Positions 45,914-57,800 of a DNA stretch of 64,000 nucleotides are shown piece after piece. Made by a program: the position numbers and the translations under genes. Source of the DNA: Agrostemma githago (Eukaryota; Streptophyta; Magnoliopsida; Caryophyllales; Caryophyllaceae); contig OY288242.1 of assembly GCA_958450325.1 (NCBI GenBank), positions 25,426,474 to 25,490,473 on the forward strand, in the 5' to 3' direction. Under the pieces are notes generated by a model. The model ran no database searches and had not been told where the DNA came from. It saw nothing but the letters and a program-made list of their open reading frames with translations. Numbering within the stretch: the first letter of the stretch is position 1; every line of letters begins with the position of its first letter.

Positions 45914-48390
45914 CTATAATCCCCTAGAAAAATCTAACGCGATACAGTGGCGGAAACACTGTAGAGTTGGGATTATAACACGCTGTAACTATGTTTAGAT
46001 AAAAATTTAAACGGTAAAGTCAAACATTAGGCCTTAAATAAATTGGCCCAAAATGAAAACATTCCACAAAGGGGGTTTAACAATCCATAATACAAAATTA
46101 TTAAAATTAATCGAGCAGGGATCATGTCTGCCCGCTAGCCCACACCCGGAAACATGCATACCTGTCATGTTAAAAACATAACAGCCACAATCAGTGAGGA
46201 GCAACGTCAACGTTCTCCCAGCCGTATAACAGGATTTTAAAACAGTAATTACTAATATAGGAAAAATAGTAAAAAATGGAAAACAGTAAAACAACATATT
46301 AAAATAATCTTTCAGCGCGAAATGAAATAATTAAATGGGTTTCCGAAGAAACATAAAAATATTTGCCAACCTGCAAACCAATTTATACCGATAACAATAG
46401 AAATATTCAAAATGGCGTTATGGATAGAATTAATGTAGAATCTAGACTTTCACTAGGACAATACTAAACTAGCTTCGAGAACTTAGTCAAAACAAATCAG
46501 ACTTTGGTCTCTAACTAGGCAACTCAACCATAACAGGAGTGCGTGCAGCGAGGTCCAGGCTTAAGTAATGTACACCCCTCCTGGACACCAACCGTAATCC
46601 AGTTCAACCCGACGGCGACTTACACGATGCGATATCTAAGTTTAGGGTCAAAATATACACACTCCTGAACACAAACCATGCTCAGTTCAACGACCAATAT
46701 GTCTCAACATAGACACACCAGCTTTATAGTTGATGGCAAACGTACATCCCAGACTATATTACTCTAAACCCACACTTATCCTTATTCCATAACTCCAAAA
46801 CAATCCATTATCGATATTTAAAAGATGTATTCAATACAAACAATAGGAGAACAAAAGAAAAAGGAATTACTTTCCAAAAGAGAAACCTTTCTATTTTAGG
46901 AAACTTCTATTTTTTAGAAACTTTACCAAAAATAGCATCATATCAAAATAGCGAAAATATTAGTTTATACTAACATCACATTTTTAGTAAACGATATAGA
47001 TTTATAAAACTAATACTTTCGGCCTTAACGATATTAATTACCAAAGTGAACATTTAATTTTATGAAATTATTAAAATATCGTATAAGCGTTATAAAATGA
47101 TTAAAAATGTCTTAAATATTTTAATATTACTAATTAGGGTGTTTTCAAAAGTTATAAAGCTAAAATTCCCTAATTATTATTAGTTTCGACAATAAAATTA
47201 TAAATAGGATTTAACTATTTTAAAATTCCCTAATTATTTTAATCTTAACTCGGGTTTTAAAGCATTTTCTCGTTAATCGTCCAATTTCGACAATAACGAT
47301 TAATAAAAATAGTAATTACAAAATGATTTAACTATTAATGTCTAAAAATTATTATTAAACCTAAAAATCATCATTTTCCAGATTATACTAATTTTTCAGA
47401 TTTTCCAAATTTCCATATTTACCAACTTCCGTCAAAACCGTCTTTAAAACCCGTTTTCACAATTAACGATTCCATTAATAAAACTTATCGTTCCTAACAT
47501 TTTATTAAGGCACTAAAAATCATAGAATTATATTTTAATATGAAATCATCAGAATCATAATTTTTTTTCCAGATTTAAACCAAAGACCAGAAATCGAGAA
47601 TTTAAACGACAAACACGGTTTTAACGATAAACGATGATTTAAAGTGATTAATTAATTCATCCACGTAAAAATTCCGAAAAATTATGAAACAATTCAGACA
47701 ATTCTATTTCATCAGAAAGTTTCACCACGTCAAAAATCAGATTAAAATAAAATGTTTAAGTAATAGAACTAAAAATCGGCTTTTAATCGTTTTTGTCCGA
47801 TAACGGTAATAATTCAATAATCGATATCAAAAATATCAGAAAAATACTAAATTATTAAAAATCATCAAAAACAACATTTTTCCAGAATATAAACATATAT
47901 TACATGTTTAGGCCGAATATTACGATTTTACAAATTAATATGACGATTTAATCGTTAATCTCGTAAAAGCGATAAAAATACCGAAACATGCAAATTTTCA
48001 ACTTTTAAAAATTCTCCAGATTTTATGACATACATATATTGCCAAAATAAAACATAAAAATATATACATGCAAATACTCAATTAAAATCATGAAATACCG
48101 AGTAACATCGACGTTACCTCTACTCCAAGTCTGAATCGATTATATACTCGTCGGACTCGGGATCATCCAAAAAACCTACATCACACGAAAATCACGGTAG
48201 AAAAATACCATGAAAAAAATTAAGAAAATCAATGGTAAATAACGATCGAAAACCCATCGATTATTACCTTAACGATAGGATCGGAAAGAGGATTAATTTT
48301 ACGATAAAAATGAGACGATCAAGACTTGATTAGGGACAAAATTGGGCTGGAAATTATGGCTGAAACTCATGGCCAATATGAAGAAATTGA
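45914..48390 (-). repeat. Left arm of a palindrome: Tekay-type LTR 3' half
   Basis: From ctataatcccctag onward this arm follows the order of the LTR at 3315 to about 6090: gtggcggaaacactgta, aaaacataacagcc, cagtgaggagcaacg, cgagtaacatcgacgttacc and catggccaatatg-type words. It ends near 48390 where the matching LTR would turn into its upstream half. No PBS or internal region precedes it. Confidence 0.75.
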
Positions 48391-50439
48391 AGAGTATTTT
48401 CTTTGTTTGATCTTGTTGCTGTTCGGTCTGCTCTTCCCTTCATTCTTCTTTCTTTTCTTCTCGTCCGTCTATTCTATCGTTCTCGTCTTTCGTTCCTACA
48501 TTTCTTATTCCGATTTCTTTGTTTCTATTTCTTTTGTCTCGTTTCCGTTGGAACCTTGAAGTTTTTATGGAAGAACAAGCGTTCGAGACCAGTTTTGAAG
48601 TCGTGAGTGGAGCTTGGACTATTAGACGGACAAGTGCTTAGATTATCGACCCGACTCAAGGTAACTTTAGGGCGTTACTCGATTTTATATCGTATGTTTG
48701 AGTAGTAGTATGTAGTAAATATTTTTTTTAACTTCGGTTTTCTTCGGTATTGCTAATCATATTAATTTTACATCGTATGCTTTATAGATGTTTCACAAGT
48801 TTTCGATATCATTTTATAAATCGTTAATAATTTAATTATTTACGATCGTTATAATATTTCGTTGGTTATCGTGACACTAGTAACTAAATAATATCGATTT
48901 TATATTTTTGTCATATTTCGTTAATTTATAATTTTAACTCAAAATCGTATTTTTATATTATAATCGAGATTTGTATACTTGTTTAACAAATTAATTATCG
49001 TTTTACGATTTATACTAATAAATGAGAAAATAGTTGATTTTGTTTTAAATATATTTTTAGTCGAGACTATTTTCACTAATAATTTATTATTTGTTTACAA
49101 TTGACTATTTTTAGTAAAAATCCATATTATTTATTAATAAAAGCTATTTGTTGAAAATTGATTTGAAATCTTTGTAAATTCATTTCATTTATAAAAATCG
49201 TTGACTCAATTAATTTTGATATCGTTTTCGTAAAACATCTCTTTTCTAAAATTTACAGTTTTAACTCGATTTCCTAAATTTTTATAAAATACTATATATT
49301 GACGTGTTATATTATATTTATATTTTCAGTAACAAATTTAGGACTATATTAAAGTTACGATAACGACGATAATAAATAAATGTTAATTTCGTTAGAAATG
49401 CTATTTTTATACATTTCACTTATTTTAATAACTTACGTATTTTCTATAAGACTTTCTATTTTAAGTAAGTTTTTAAAATTAGTAAGTTTCTATTTATAGA
49501 AAGTTTCTCTTTTAATATAAAATGTTTATTCTTTTTATCCTCATATTGATTATGTTTATTTTTGAATATCGATAATGGCTGTTTTGGAGTTATGGAATAA
49601 AGTAAGTGTGGGGTTAGAGTAATATAGTCTGGGATGTACGTTTTTGCCATCAGCTATAAAGTCGGTGTGTCTATTTGGGGCACATTTGGTCGTTGAACAA
49701 GGCGTAGTTTCGCCCAGGAGGGTGTATGTTTTGACCTTAAGCTAGATATCGCATCGTGTTAGTCGCCGTCAGCTGAACTAGACATATTTGTTGTCTAGGA
49801 GAGGTGTGCACTACTTAAACCTGGACCTCGCTGCACGCAGTCCTGTTATAGTTGAGTTGCCTAGTTAGAGACTGGATTCTGTTATGAGTTAAGTCTACAG
49901 TTCTCGAAGCTAGTTTCCAGTATTATCCTAGTGAAAGTCTAGCCCCGTGCACACTGATCGAATTTCCATAACGCCAGTTTTGAATATGATTATTATTATC
50001 GATTGGTTTGATTTGCAGGTTGGCAAATGTTTTAAGTTTCGTTGAAAACTTATTTTTATTATATCGTTTTAATGTTTTCTCTTTTAAATATTTTGATATA
50101 ATAATACTATTATTTTTCCATATGATATAATATGGCTGGGAGAACGTCCGAGTTACTCCCCACTGACGTGGCTGTTATGTTTATAACATGACAGGTATTT
50201 GCTGCTGGGTTTTGGGTGTGAGCTAGCGAGTAGCATGGATCCTACTCTTTCTTCCTTCGTATATTTTATAGATTTGTATAAACCTGTTTGGAAATTTTAC
50301 TTTTAGCCCTTTTGTAAAAAGAGGCCTTTGTATTGACATACCGTTTCTTTTAATAAGATATAGTTTGTCAGTGTGTTTTAATCCCAACTCTACAGTGTTT
50401 CCGCCACTGTATAGCGTTAGATTTTCTAGGGGATTATAG
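48391..50439 (+). repeat. Right arm of the palindrome: inverted Tekay-type LTR 3' half
   Basis: This arm runs in the opposite sense: gttactccccactgac (50153-50168), tgtttccgccactgtat (50397-50413) and ggggattatag (50429-50439). It is diverged from the left arm, so the two are related LTR halves and not a fresh duplication. Frames at 48326-48606 are LTR leader sequence. The outer ends match each other over about 25 bases, but no target duplication is visible. Confidence 0.75.
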
Positions 50440-52690
50440 TCTGACCAACAGAAAAAAAGAAAAAAGGAAAAAAAGCAAAAGACTGGACAAAAAAAAGTCC
50501 AAGGAAAAAGCAAAAAGCCCAAAACAAATGAGCTGACCATGATAAGAGAAAAATTCTCAACATTCCCCGACCGGATACAGTCAATCCCATGACCGAGGCT
50601 AAAAGGTTAACCAAACAAAAAAAATTCAAAAACCCATGGCCGTAGTTATCGGTCAAATCAAGTGAAAGTCCCTTGACCGGGGCACGGTCAATTCAAAAAT
50701 TATCAATGCCCATACCATCCAATAGAGGAGAGATAGTCAGGCTGGTCAGCTAACACCACATCTAGCCTTCCCACATTACAACCTTCAAGACCTTCTCAAG
50801 ACTTAGGCTAAGAGACAGCCCAGAATTTTGAGGATTTAAGCTCCATAGGATACACCCTAACCATTAGGGCCGAACATGGAAACCAGATCCTGCATTATCA
50901 AACCTACCCCGATTGAAGTTTGAGTCATTTTTACTCAACTTCCCCCTTTCCTACCGCATTACAATACCTTACCCTCGAAGCTTTAGCTCCACAAAATCAA
51001 GCTCCAGGTGTCAAAACATCAAAGCCACTTACGACCTAGTACCACATTTCCAAAAACATCCAAACCAGTTACCAACCTCAAACCCGGGAACTCAACCTGC
51101 GGTCGGCATAGAACATGCCCAAATAGTTCACACCACCTCTGGGGGCTACCCCGGAGAGCACTCACAGTCACAGGATCAACATCCTAACTATTCTAGCCCT
51201 TTGATCAAGAGATCATTGGGAATGCACCTAGCCTACACCATCGTTATGGCTAGTTACACACAAAGCCCTAATAAACTAGGCACCATAATACATATTTCAA
51301 TTCACTGAACTACGGCTTGGTTTGATTTCACCACACGCGAATACGTAGGCAGCCTTTCAACAAAAGCACAACCACCCACATTGACACACATTCAAAAAGC
51401 ACCGTCATTTCTATCACGACACTTTCGTGTTCTTAACAATTAGCTTTGTCATTATGGGGGCTTCTCTTAGGCGGAAGTTCTCCATCCACTCACATAATCC
51501 AAATACTTTCAAACACTAGCCTTCTTTCTATAGAGTGTCCTTGTACTCGGCTCAGTTGAAGACGAGAATTCGTCAGGGACTCGAACAACACCCACTTTGG
51601 GAGTATACCCAAAAACCAAGAATCCAAAAGAGCACTAGTCTACAGCATTGCTACTACTGAGTCATGTCATTACAGAGTACATATCTTCCCAATTCTGAAG
51701 ATTCGACCATGTTGTCACTCGCCTTGGCTACGGAATAGCGCAACTTAAGAGTCCTGTCTTCTTAGGTGGCCCACCCCCTACCGAGTCACGGTCCAACCCC
51801 TCAAAAATCCGTTCGTGTCTGTCAACTCGTCCTGTCGCGTCCAGAGTCGAGTCTGTCGGTAGGCCTCTCTCTTCAAATAAAATTCCCGCTTTGAAATCTA
51901 CAAAACTTAGCCATTTGAGAAAATCCTTTTCGACAAGGTCAAATTTTAGTCTATTTAAACTGCAAATTTCTTTTCTACCCCTTTCAATTTTGAAAACCTA
52001 TCTCCTAGCACGTGAGTTGCTTTCAGGACTTCGATTTCAAAATTAAGCAGAAATTATTTTCCCCAGTGCAAGTCAGTCTATAGATGCTAACTGCATTTCC
52101 TGTATGCTATCTTCCTACCTGCTATATTTGCTATTTCTGCCTATATATCTAACATTTCAGGTACCAACTTGTGCTTCCCAAAGGAACATCAAGTTTTTAC
52201 TTCCCCAGCGTGAGTCGATGTTTCGCCTAATTGTTACATACGAATTGCTATGTGTCGGCATCATACAGGTACACCCAGGCTCGAGAAGGAAGTCTCCTCG
52301 CAAAAACTCCCCAGTGGAAAGCCCAGGTGACATTTCTACTAAAGAATCGGGATGTGTCTGCGGACGGACACACCCATAGCTTCCTATGCAAGCTCCCGCG
52401 TAATTCTGAATCAGGATGTGTCTGTAAACGGACACACCCATTGCTTCCTAGGCAAGCTCCCGCGCAGCTCCGAGATGGAATGTGTCTGCAAACGGGCACA
52501 CCCAAGGCTTCTTAGGCAAGTCCCCACGAAGCTATTAACATCAACTCAGGTATGATTTTTATCTTATGGCTGACGAGCCCTTTTACGCAAGTCTAATGAA
52601 CTATAAACGACCCGACCGGAAGTCTGCCAGGTCTTAATCCTCGATTGGCCTGGTAGCTACTCTGACTTTCGCCTTGTCCAAGCCTCAGTC
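50440..52690 (+). other. 3' internal region of a large Ty3/gypsy (Tat/Ogre-like) element
   Basis: The start is rich in A and in aaaagtcc / aaaaagc words, and the end carries a polypurine tract and an LTR, so this is the 3' untranslated region of that LTR's element. The frames present are short and without domains. The gag-pol part is missing between LTR copy A and this region, where the palindrome now lies. Confidence 0.5.
52349..52530 (+). repeat. Tandem repeat, about 65-bp unit, hairpin-forming
   Basis: Three units start gatgtgtctg (near 52350, 52415 and 52479). Each has an inverted pair tgtgtctg ... cggacacac and then gcttcctaggcaagctcccgcg or a variant. It lies about 170 bases before the polypurine tract. 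Confidence 0.8.
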
Positions 52691-52703
52691 AGAGTGGGGG
52701 CTC
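52691..52703 (+). other. Polypurine tract before the 3' LTR
   Basis: agagtgggggctc directly precedes the LTR start TGTAGACACC. A purine-rich tract at this place primes plus-strand DNA synthesis, so 52704 is the start of a 3' LTR. Confidence 0.75.
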
Positions 52704-55181
52704 TGTAGACACCCACATTTTGACCGCCAGGTGTCTATAGCAGCTTCCAAAAAAAACACCCGATGATGATCGGAGGCAAACATGACTTAATACGCTCGAT
52801 TTTCGGACTCAGAATCAATACTAGTTGGCAGGAGCTTTTAGCGGTGTAAAAATCTCACAAAACCGACCTCAAATTCAGGCTTAGTGGGTCGTTTTCAGTC
52901 AAATGAGACTAATTTGGGTCAAAACCGTCACCAAGGGCAAAACCGTCTTTTAGCAACCGGGTCAAACCCCGATCAAAGACATTTCCGAGCCATAAATATC
53001 TGACGCAGCATTCGAGAATCCAATTGTAAGTCCGATTCCTCACAAAAATCAGCCACGAAGAAGAATTAAGCAACCAAAACTCTTCCTTAAAGATAAAAAT
53101 CGTTCTCCAAAAGGAGACTTCTACCCGGCTCAAACCCACTAGATCGAGTGGACCGGTCACTCGGTCGAGTGAGCCCATAAAAACCGCCAAATCCTGCATC
53201 AGACTGGGCACTCGATCCAGTGACCCTTGTTCCAGCTGAAGATCGGGTGTTTCTTCCCATACAAGTAACCTTTTCCAATCCAAAGACGGAATCCCACTTC
53301 ACCCCAACCGGTTGTTTCTTCCTTTGCAAGCCATATATCTCCTATCCCAAGTTGGGTATTTCATCCTATAAATACCCCACCCCCGCAACACAATTTCCAT
53401 CATCAATTATCCACGACAACTTTAATTCCCGACACATATCAACAATTCACAACACAACAATTCCAATCCCGACATACACAAGTTACAACCCGAAATTCCA
53501 ACAATACTAGGCTTATTATATCCCGACGTTCCCTCTAGAAATCCTATTGGATTCCCGACCATTCACAACCCGAAATTCTAGGCAACTTTAGGCAAACCAT
53601 ATACAAACCCGAGAGCAAAACTCGCCAAATCCCCCTCCCTAGCCATACACACCATAACTCACCTATATACATCTTAACGCTCCCGCGCCTGGGCCGCTAC
53701 TACGAGTCCGTTTTCGAGATAATCAAGCATGTAGGTAGAGGGTGTCTCAAATCCCGGCTTCTCCCTTTTCTTCTCTTTCTCTCGTTCGTCCGTTTCTATT
53801 TACGGGTCGTCGTCGCATTTTTTTATTTCTTTTATCGTAACTAATATTGATATTATCGTGCTATTTTCAATAAAGCGTCGTCCCTAGGATTCGATATCGA
53901 CTCCATAGTCGAATATCGGATCTAAAGGTGTCAATCATTAAATCATGTTAAGCATAATCCCGTTGAAGTCGGGTAATGATCACATGGTCCGAAAAGACTA
54001 ATTACGACATTACAACGTGGAGGAATTTATTTCGTCTTAATAACATCCAAAACGATTTCTAAAGAATTTTTTTTCAAAATCCACTCTAAATATTCGATAT
54101 TTATTCTATAATCAAGCATCAAATATTACGAGTATCAATATTTAAGTCGTGTATAAATTGCATCATATTTCTACGCGACTTAACCAAATTATCAATTTTC
54201 AAAACCGAAAGCAATTTCAAAATCAAAATCAAAACAGGACAGCAGTCCGTACAGGGGGCACTCGATCGAGTGCCTAGCCCACTCGATCGAGTGGCAGCCC
54301 AAAAAGCGAATCAGAAACTTTTTTCGAGACCACTCGATTGAGTCCATCAATGACTCGATCGAGTGGCCCCTGGTATGTTAAAACCGTGAGTCTTTCAACT
54401 ATTTTCGAGTCCCAATAAAATTCCTTTAACGATTTTGGTCAACACGTGGCAAAGTCTATCTCGTGAATCTAACCTTTTCAAAATCGTTCATCATCTTCTA
54501 ATTCATTTACACTTCGTTATTATTGCAATTTTGCAATTGTTGTATTGTAATTTGTGGCATTGTATTTCCGGGTGGTATGCCGCTCGTATATTGTAATCTG
54601 TTGTCGCTCTTTTTATTTTGTTGTTTGTTTTATTATACTAAAATGAACATCACATGCTAAAACAACTTCAACGTTAGTTTAGATGCATTAAACGATGTAG
54701 TCAACACATTTCACATGTTTAGTCAAAAAACATTGTTTGCATATCATTCGACCGTCAAACTAGCACGCGTACACAAAATCGAACGATATCTAAGTAGAGG
54801 CCGCTAAGTGCGGGCGGGGTTGGGTGTTCTTTGTGAACTTCCCAACACGTACCCTCATCCCTTACTCAGAACCATGGTTTCCGGATGTCCGAAATCATTG
54901 GCATACGAGAGTCATTCAATACACGATTACTGATAATGTCGGTATCGGTATCCCAATGCAAAGGGACGAACCCCATAAACTCTGAAATTGGAATGGACCA
55001 TGCTATGTGCATGACCCACTACGACATAGAGTGAGTTCGAACGGGTCCGAACTCCCACAAAGTTCGGTGGCGACTCCAACTACGATTTAAATTTCAATCC
55101 GAGATCCATCTCACACGAGATTCATTCGCCGCCCCAAACCCGCGCATGGCCGCGTCGGGGTGGACCTATGTTATGTCCACA
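52704..55181 (+). repeat. LTR of the TGTAGACACC family (copy B)
   Basis: It starts TGTAGACACCCACATTTTG after the polypurine tract and ends TTATGTCCACA, the same end as the solo LTR at 39571. It has a TATA box (53367-53374), the word gtaggtagagggtgt (53732-53746) and two clusters of CACTCGATCGAGTG (53137-53222 and 54258-54368). Near the end ggtggcgactcc (55069-55080) resembles a tRNA-Arg primer site as in Ogre. If that is the real primer site, the LTR would end near 55068 and the rest would be leader. The shared TGTCCACA end in two copies argues for the longer version. Confidence 0.75.
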
Positions 55182-56590
55182 AGAAGTAAACTTTTTAATT
55201 CTAATCTAAGACGAATTTTGAGTGAAAGTAGAAATATTTTTATAAACAACACAAGTCTACTAATTACTATAAATTGAAAGTATATAGAGTTATTTTTATA
55301 AACAACGCAAGTCTACTAATATTACTAATTACATTACGATAATTACTATAAAGATGATTATCATTATATTGAGTGTATTGATTATTATTAGTAATAGTAT
55401 AAAATAATAATTTTTGATTGAAAGTAGAATTCATACTTCTAACCTTATAAGACGGATTTTTTAATGTACATAATTTTATTAAATAACTTTAAACATTTCG
55501 GGTCAAAATACTGAATACGGGTCCGTTTAATTATGGGTCGTGTTATATGGATAAACATTTCTCTCGGTGTCGTCCCCTTAAGATAAACATTGATAAGCGG
55601 TGTCAAATCTTCGAAATGACAATGGTTTGAAATAATCATAATCACTTCGTCGCATAGTTAATTCTTCCTCCGTCTCACTAAAAGGGTCATCCCACCTTCT
55701 TAGTGAGAATTAAGGTGTATAAAAATGTGTAGTGGAAAATAAAAGATGGAAAATAAGTGATGATAGAACCAATGTTAACCACAAAAATCAGACAAAATAA
55801 GAATAAAACAAAAAATGACTTTTAGAGAGACAACCCAAAAAAGAAAGGGTGACTCTGCTACAGACCATGGAAGTACTATTCCGTATGTTAAAATTTGAAT
55901 TTTAACAAAATCCATACATAGAAATAGATGGTTAGAAATTGGCTTTTAGACTAAAGTTTTGTGGTCTCTTCTTTCCAACGAATTGAATAGGTCGAGCTAG
56001 ATCATGACCTAAAATCGGGTCAATTAGGATTCGGGTTAAATTAGTTGTGAGTAAAAAAACAGGCTCATGCCTCTAAAAACGTGTCAGGTGGGTCAGGTCA
56101 AATTTAAAGCGAGATGATGACATACATACAAATATGTTTAATGCGAAAGTTAATGCTTAGAGAACAAAAGACACATATAGGTCCAATGTTCCAAATAAGT
56201 TGTCACAAACATTTTAGCAATCAAGTATTTTGTTGAGTATCGTTTGTTTTAGTCATGTAGCTAATGTACACACTAGACCTGTCACCGGTCGGGGTATACG
56301 GGTCATGCTCATAAATAATTTCGAACACCTAATTTTGTTACGACTTTTAAAGTAAAAAAATTGTATGTATTAAATTAGGGTCGGGTTTACGGATCGAGTC
56401 AAATTTGACAGGACTAACCGTCTAAATGTAGCATTATAACCCGTATCTGCTACGTTTCGTATAAAATACATGCAAATGTGGAGTGCTAATCATCTAAAAT
56501 GACAATTATTGGAAATAATCGTAATCATTCCGTCGCAGTCAATAATTATAAAAAAAGTATTAAGGTTTATTTAGTAACGTTATTGTTACA
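55182..56590. other. AT-rich DNA with possible Helitron body
   Basis: No gene is recognisable. The stretch ends in a Helitron 3' end (56591-56619), so an unknown part of it may be Helitron. A Stowaway-like sequence lies at 55664-55873. Confidence 0.4.
55664..55873. mobile_element. Degenerate Stowaway-like MITE
   Basis: The left end cttcctccgtctcactaaa and a right end with gaccatggaag, followed by TA, resemble a Tc1/mariner-type MITE. The inverted repeats are imperfect and the left TA is not exact. Confidence 0.4.
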
Positions 56591-56619
56591 CCCGTGCATC
56601 GCACGAGCATCAAAACTAG
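56591..56619 (+). mobile_element. Helitron 3' terminus
   Basis: A hairpin (cccgtgc / gcacgag, loop atc) is followed 9 bases later by CTAG (56616-56619) and T. This is the standard Helitron 3' end. The same type of end is at 711-737. Confidence 0.65.

Positions 56620-56620
<1 letters not shown>

Positions 56621-56660
<40 letters not shown>
56621..56660. repeat. AT dinucleotide microsatellite
   Basis: About eighteen AT units with two early G interruptions, directly after the Helitron end. Confidence 0.9.
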
Positions 56661-56662
<2 letters not shown>

Positions 56663-56749
56663 AAGGAAGTTTTCAAGCGATATGATTGGTCCGTTACATC
56701 AAAACTAAATTTAGGAAAGTATCATTAATAATAAAAAAAATCAAGTAGA

Positions 56750-57620
56750 GAATTTTTTAATTATTAAAATAATATATATTTAATCTATCATATTAATGTG
56801 ATGTTTTATAATTTTCATCTTAAAACCTTTAAATTTCGTTTCACAAAAAGTTATTGTAAATAAAATTATAAAATAAATTAATTAGATTCGTGGTAGAAAA
56901 TGCTTTCATTAGAGTATAAATTTCATATTATTTGTTTCTTATTATTTGCTCGAAAAAATGATGAATTTATTACATATAAAGATATTTAAGTCATCCCACA
57001 TCGACAAATTATAATAAGCTGATGAAATTCTATATTATAAATAATACGGAGCAGTAATCATCCGTTCTTATATATCCACCAAAAATCTTTTGAGTCATAA
57101 ATAACACTTAAGATTATAACCCACATCGAAAAAATTATGATGAGGTTATGAGATTCTATAATATAAATAAGAGTAATTATTGTTTTCGTATATCGACTAA
57201 AAAACTTCTAAGTCTTAAAAAAAACTTTCAACTACAAATGTAAAATTGTCCCTCATCGAGAATAAGATGAAATATATTATAAATAAGAGTAATCATTTGT
57301 TCTTTTGGATCTTAAAAGAAGTTCTTAAGACAGTAAATTATCCCACATCAAAAAAATTATGATAATGGAATTCTCTATTATAAATAAGATTAATCATTCG
57401 TTCTTAAAATCAATAATTTTTTTTTCGAGTTTTAGAAAATATCTTAATAAAACTACTAACTTAAGTGACATAATCTCACATTGAAAAATTATAACAAAGT
57501 GATGAAATATATTATAAATAAGAAATAAGAGTAATTAATTCTACAATAAGACGATGAAATTCTACTATACAAATAAAAGTAATCATTCCTCCAAATTATG
57601 ACTAATCATCTTATAATAAT
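56750..57620. repeat. Degenerate tandem array, about 130-150-bp units (right copy)
   Basis: The single-copy lead (atatttaatctatcatattaatgtgatg, gtagaaaatgctttcattagag) matches 38640-38830, and is followed by several array units with cacatcgaaaaaattatgat-type words near 57000, 57126, 57350 and 57484. The order is the same as in the left copy (37570-39570), so both are copies of one larger repeat. Confidence 0.7.
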
Positions 57621-57800
57621 TTACTTAATGATAACACCAGCAAAGCTGACGTGGCACGCCTAACATCCCTCAAAATCTCGCTCTGAGCTCCCACATTAAT
57701 TGGATAAAATCGTCATATCACTTAAACCATTTCGCATCTCTTGCATAATTTAGGGGCAAGATTGTCATTTCTTTCATGTATATATACCCGTATATTTTTT
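57621..57800. other. Short GC-richer non-coding segment
   Basis: It contains agctgacgtggca (57643-57655), which resembles text near the 5' end of some plant Helitrons, but no TC start could be fixed. No gene. Confidence 0.3.

Noticed and set aside
48326..48606. Plus-strand frames with hydrophobic Phe/Ser-rich protein
   Set aside because: They lie in the pyrimidine-rich leader of a Tekay-type LTR arm and are not conserved in the other arm.
53137..54368. Spaced palindromes considered as a CRISPR-like array
   Set aside because: Spacing is irregular, there are only a few units per cluster, no cas genes are present and the DNA is plant-type.
55069..55080. Use of ggtggcgactcc as the LTR end and primer site (tRNA-Arg, Ogre style)
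   Set aside because: Not adopted as the boundary, because two copies of the LTR continue past it and share the end TGTCCACA, one of them with a target duplication. Kept as an alternative in the feature text.
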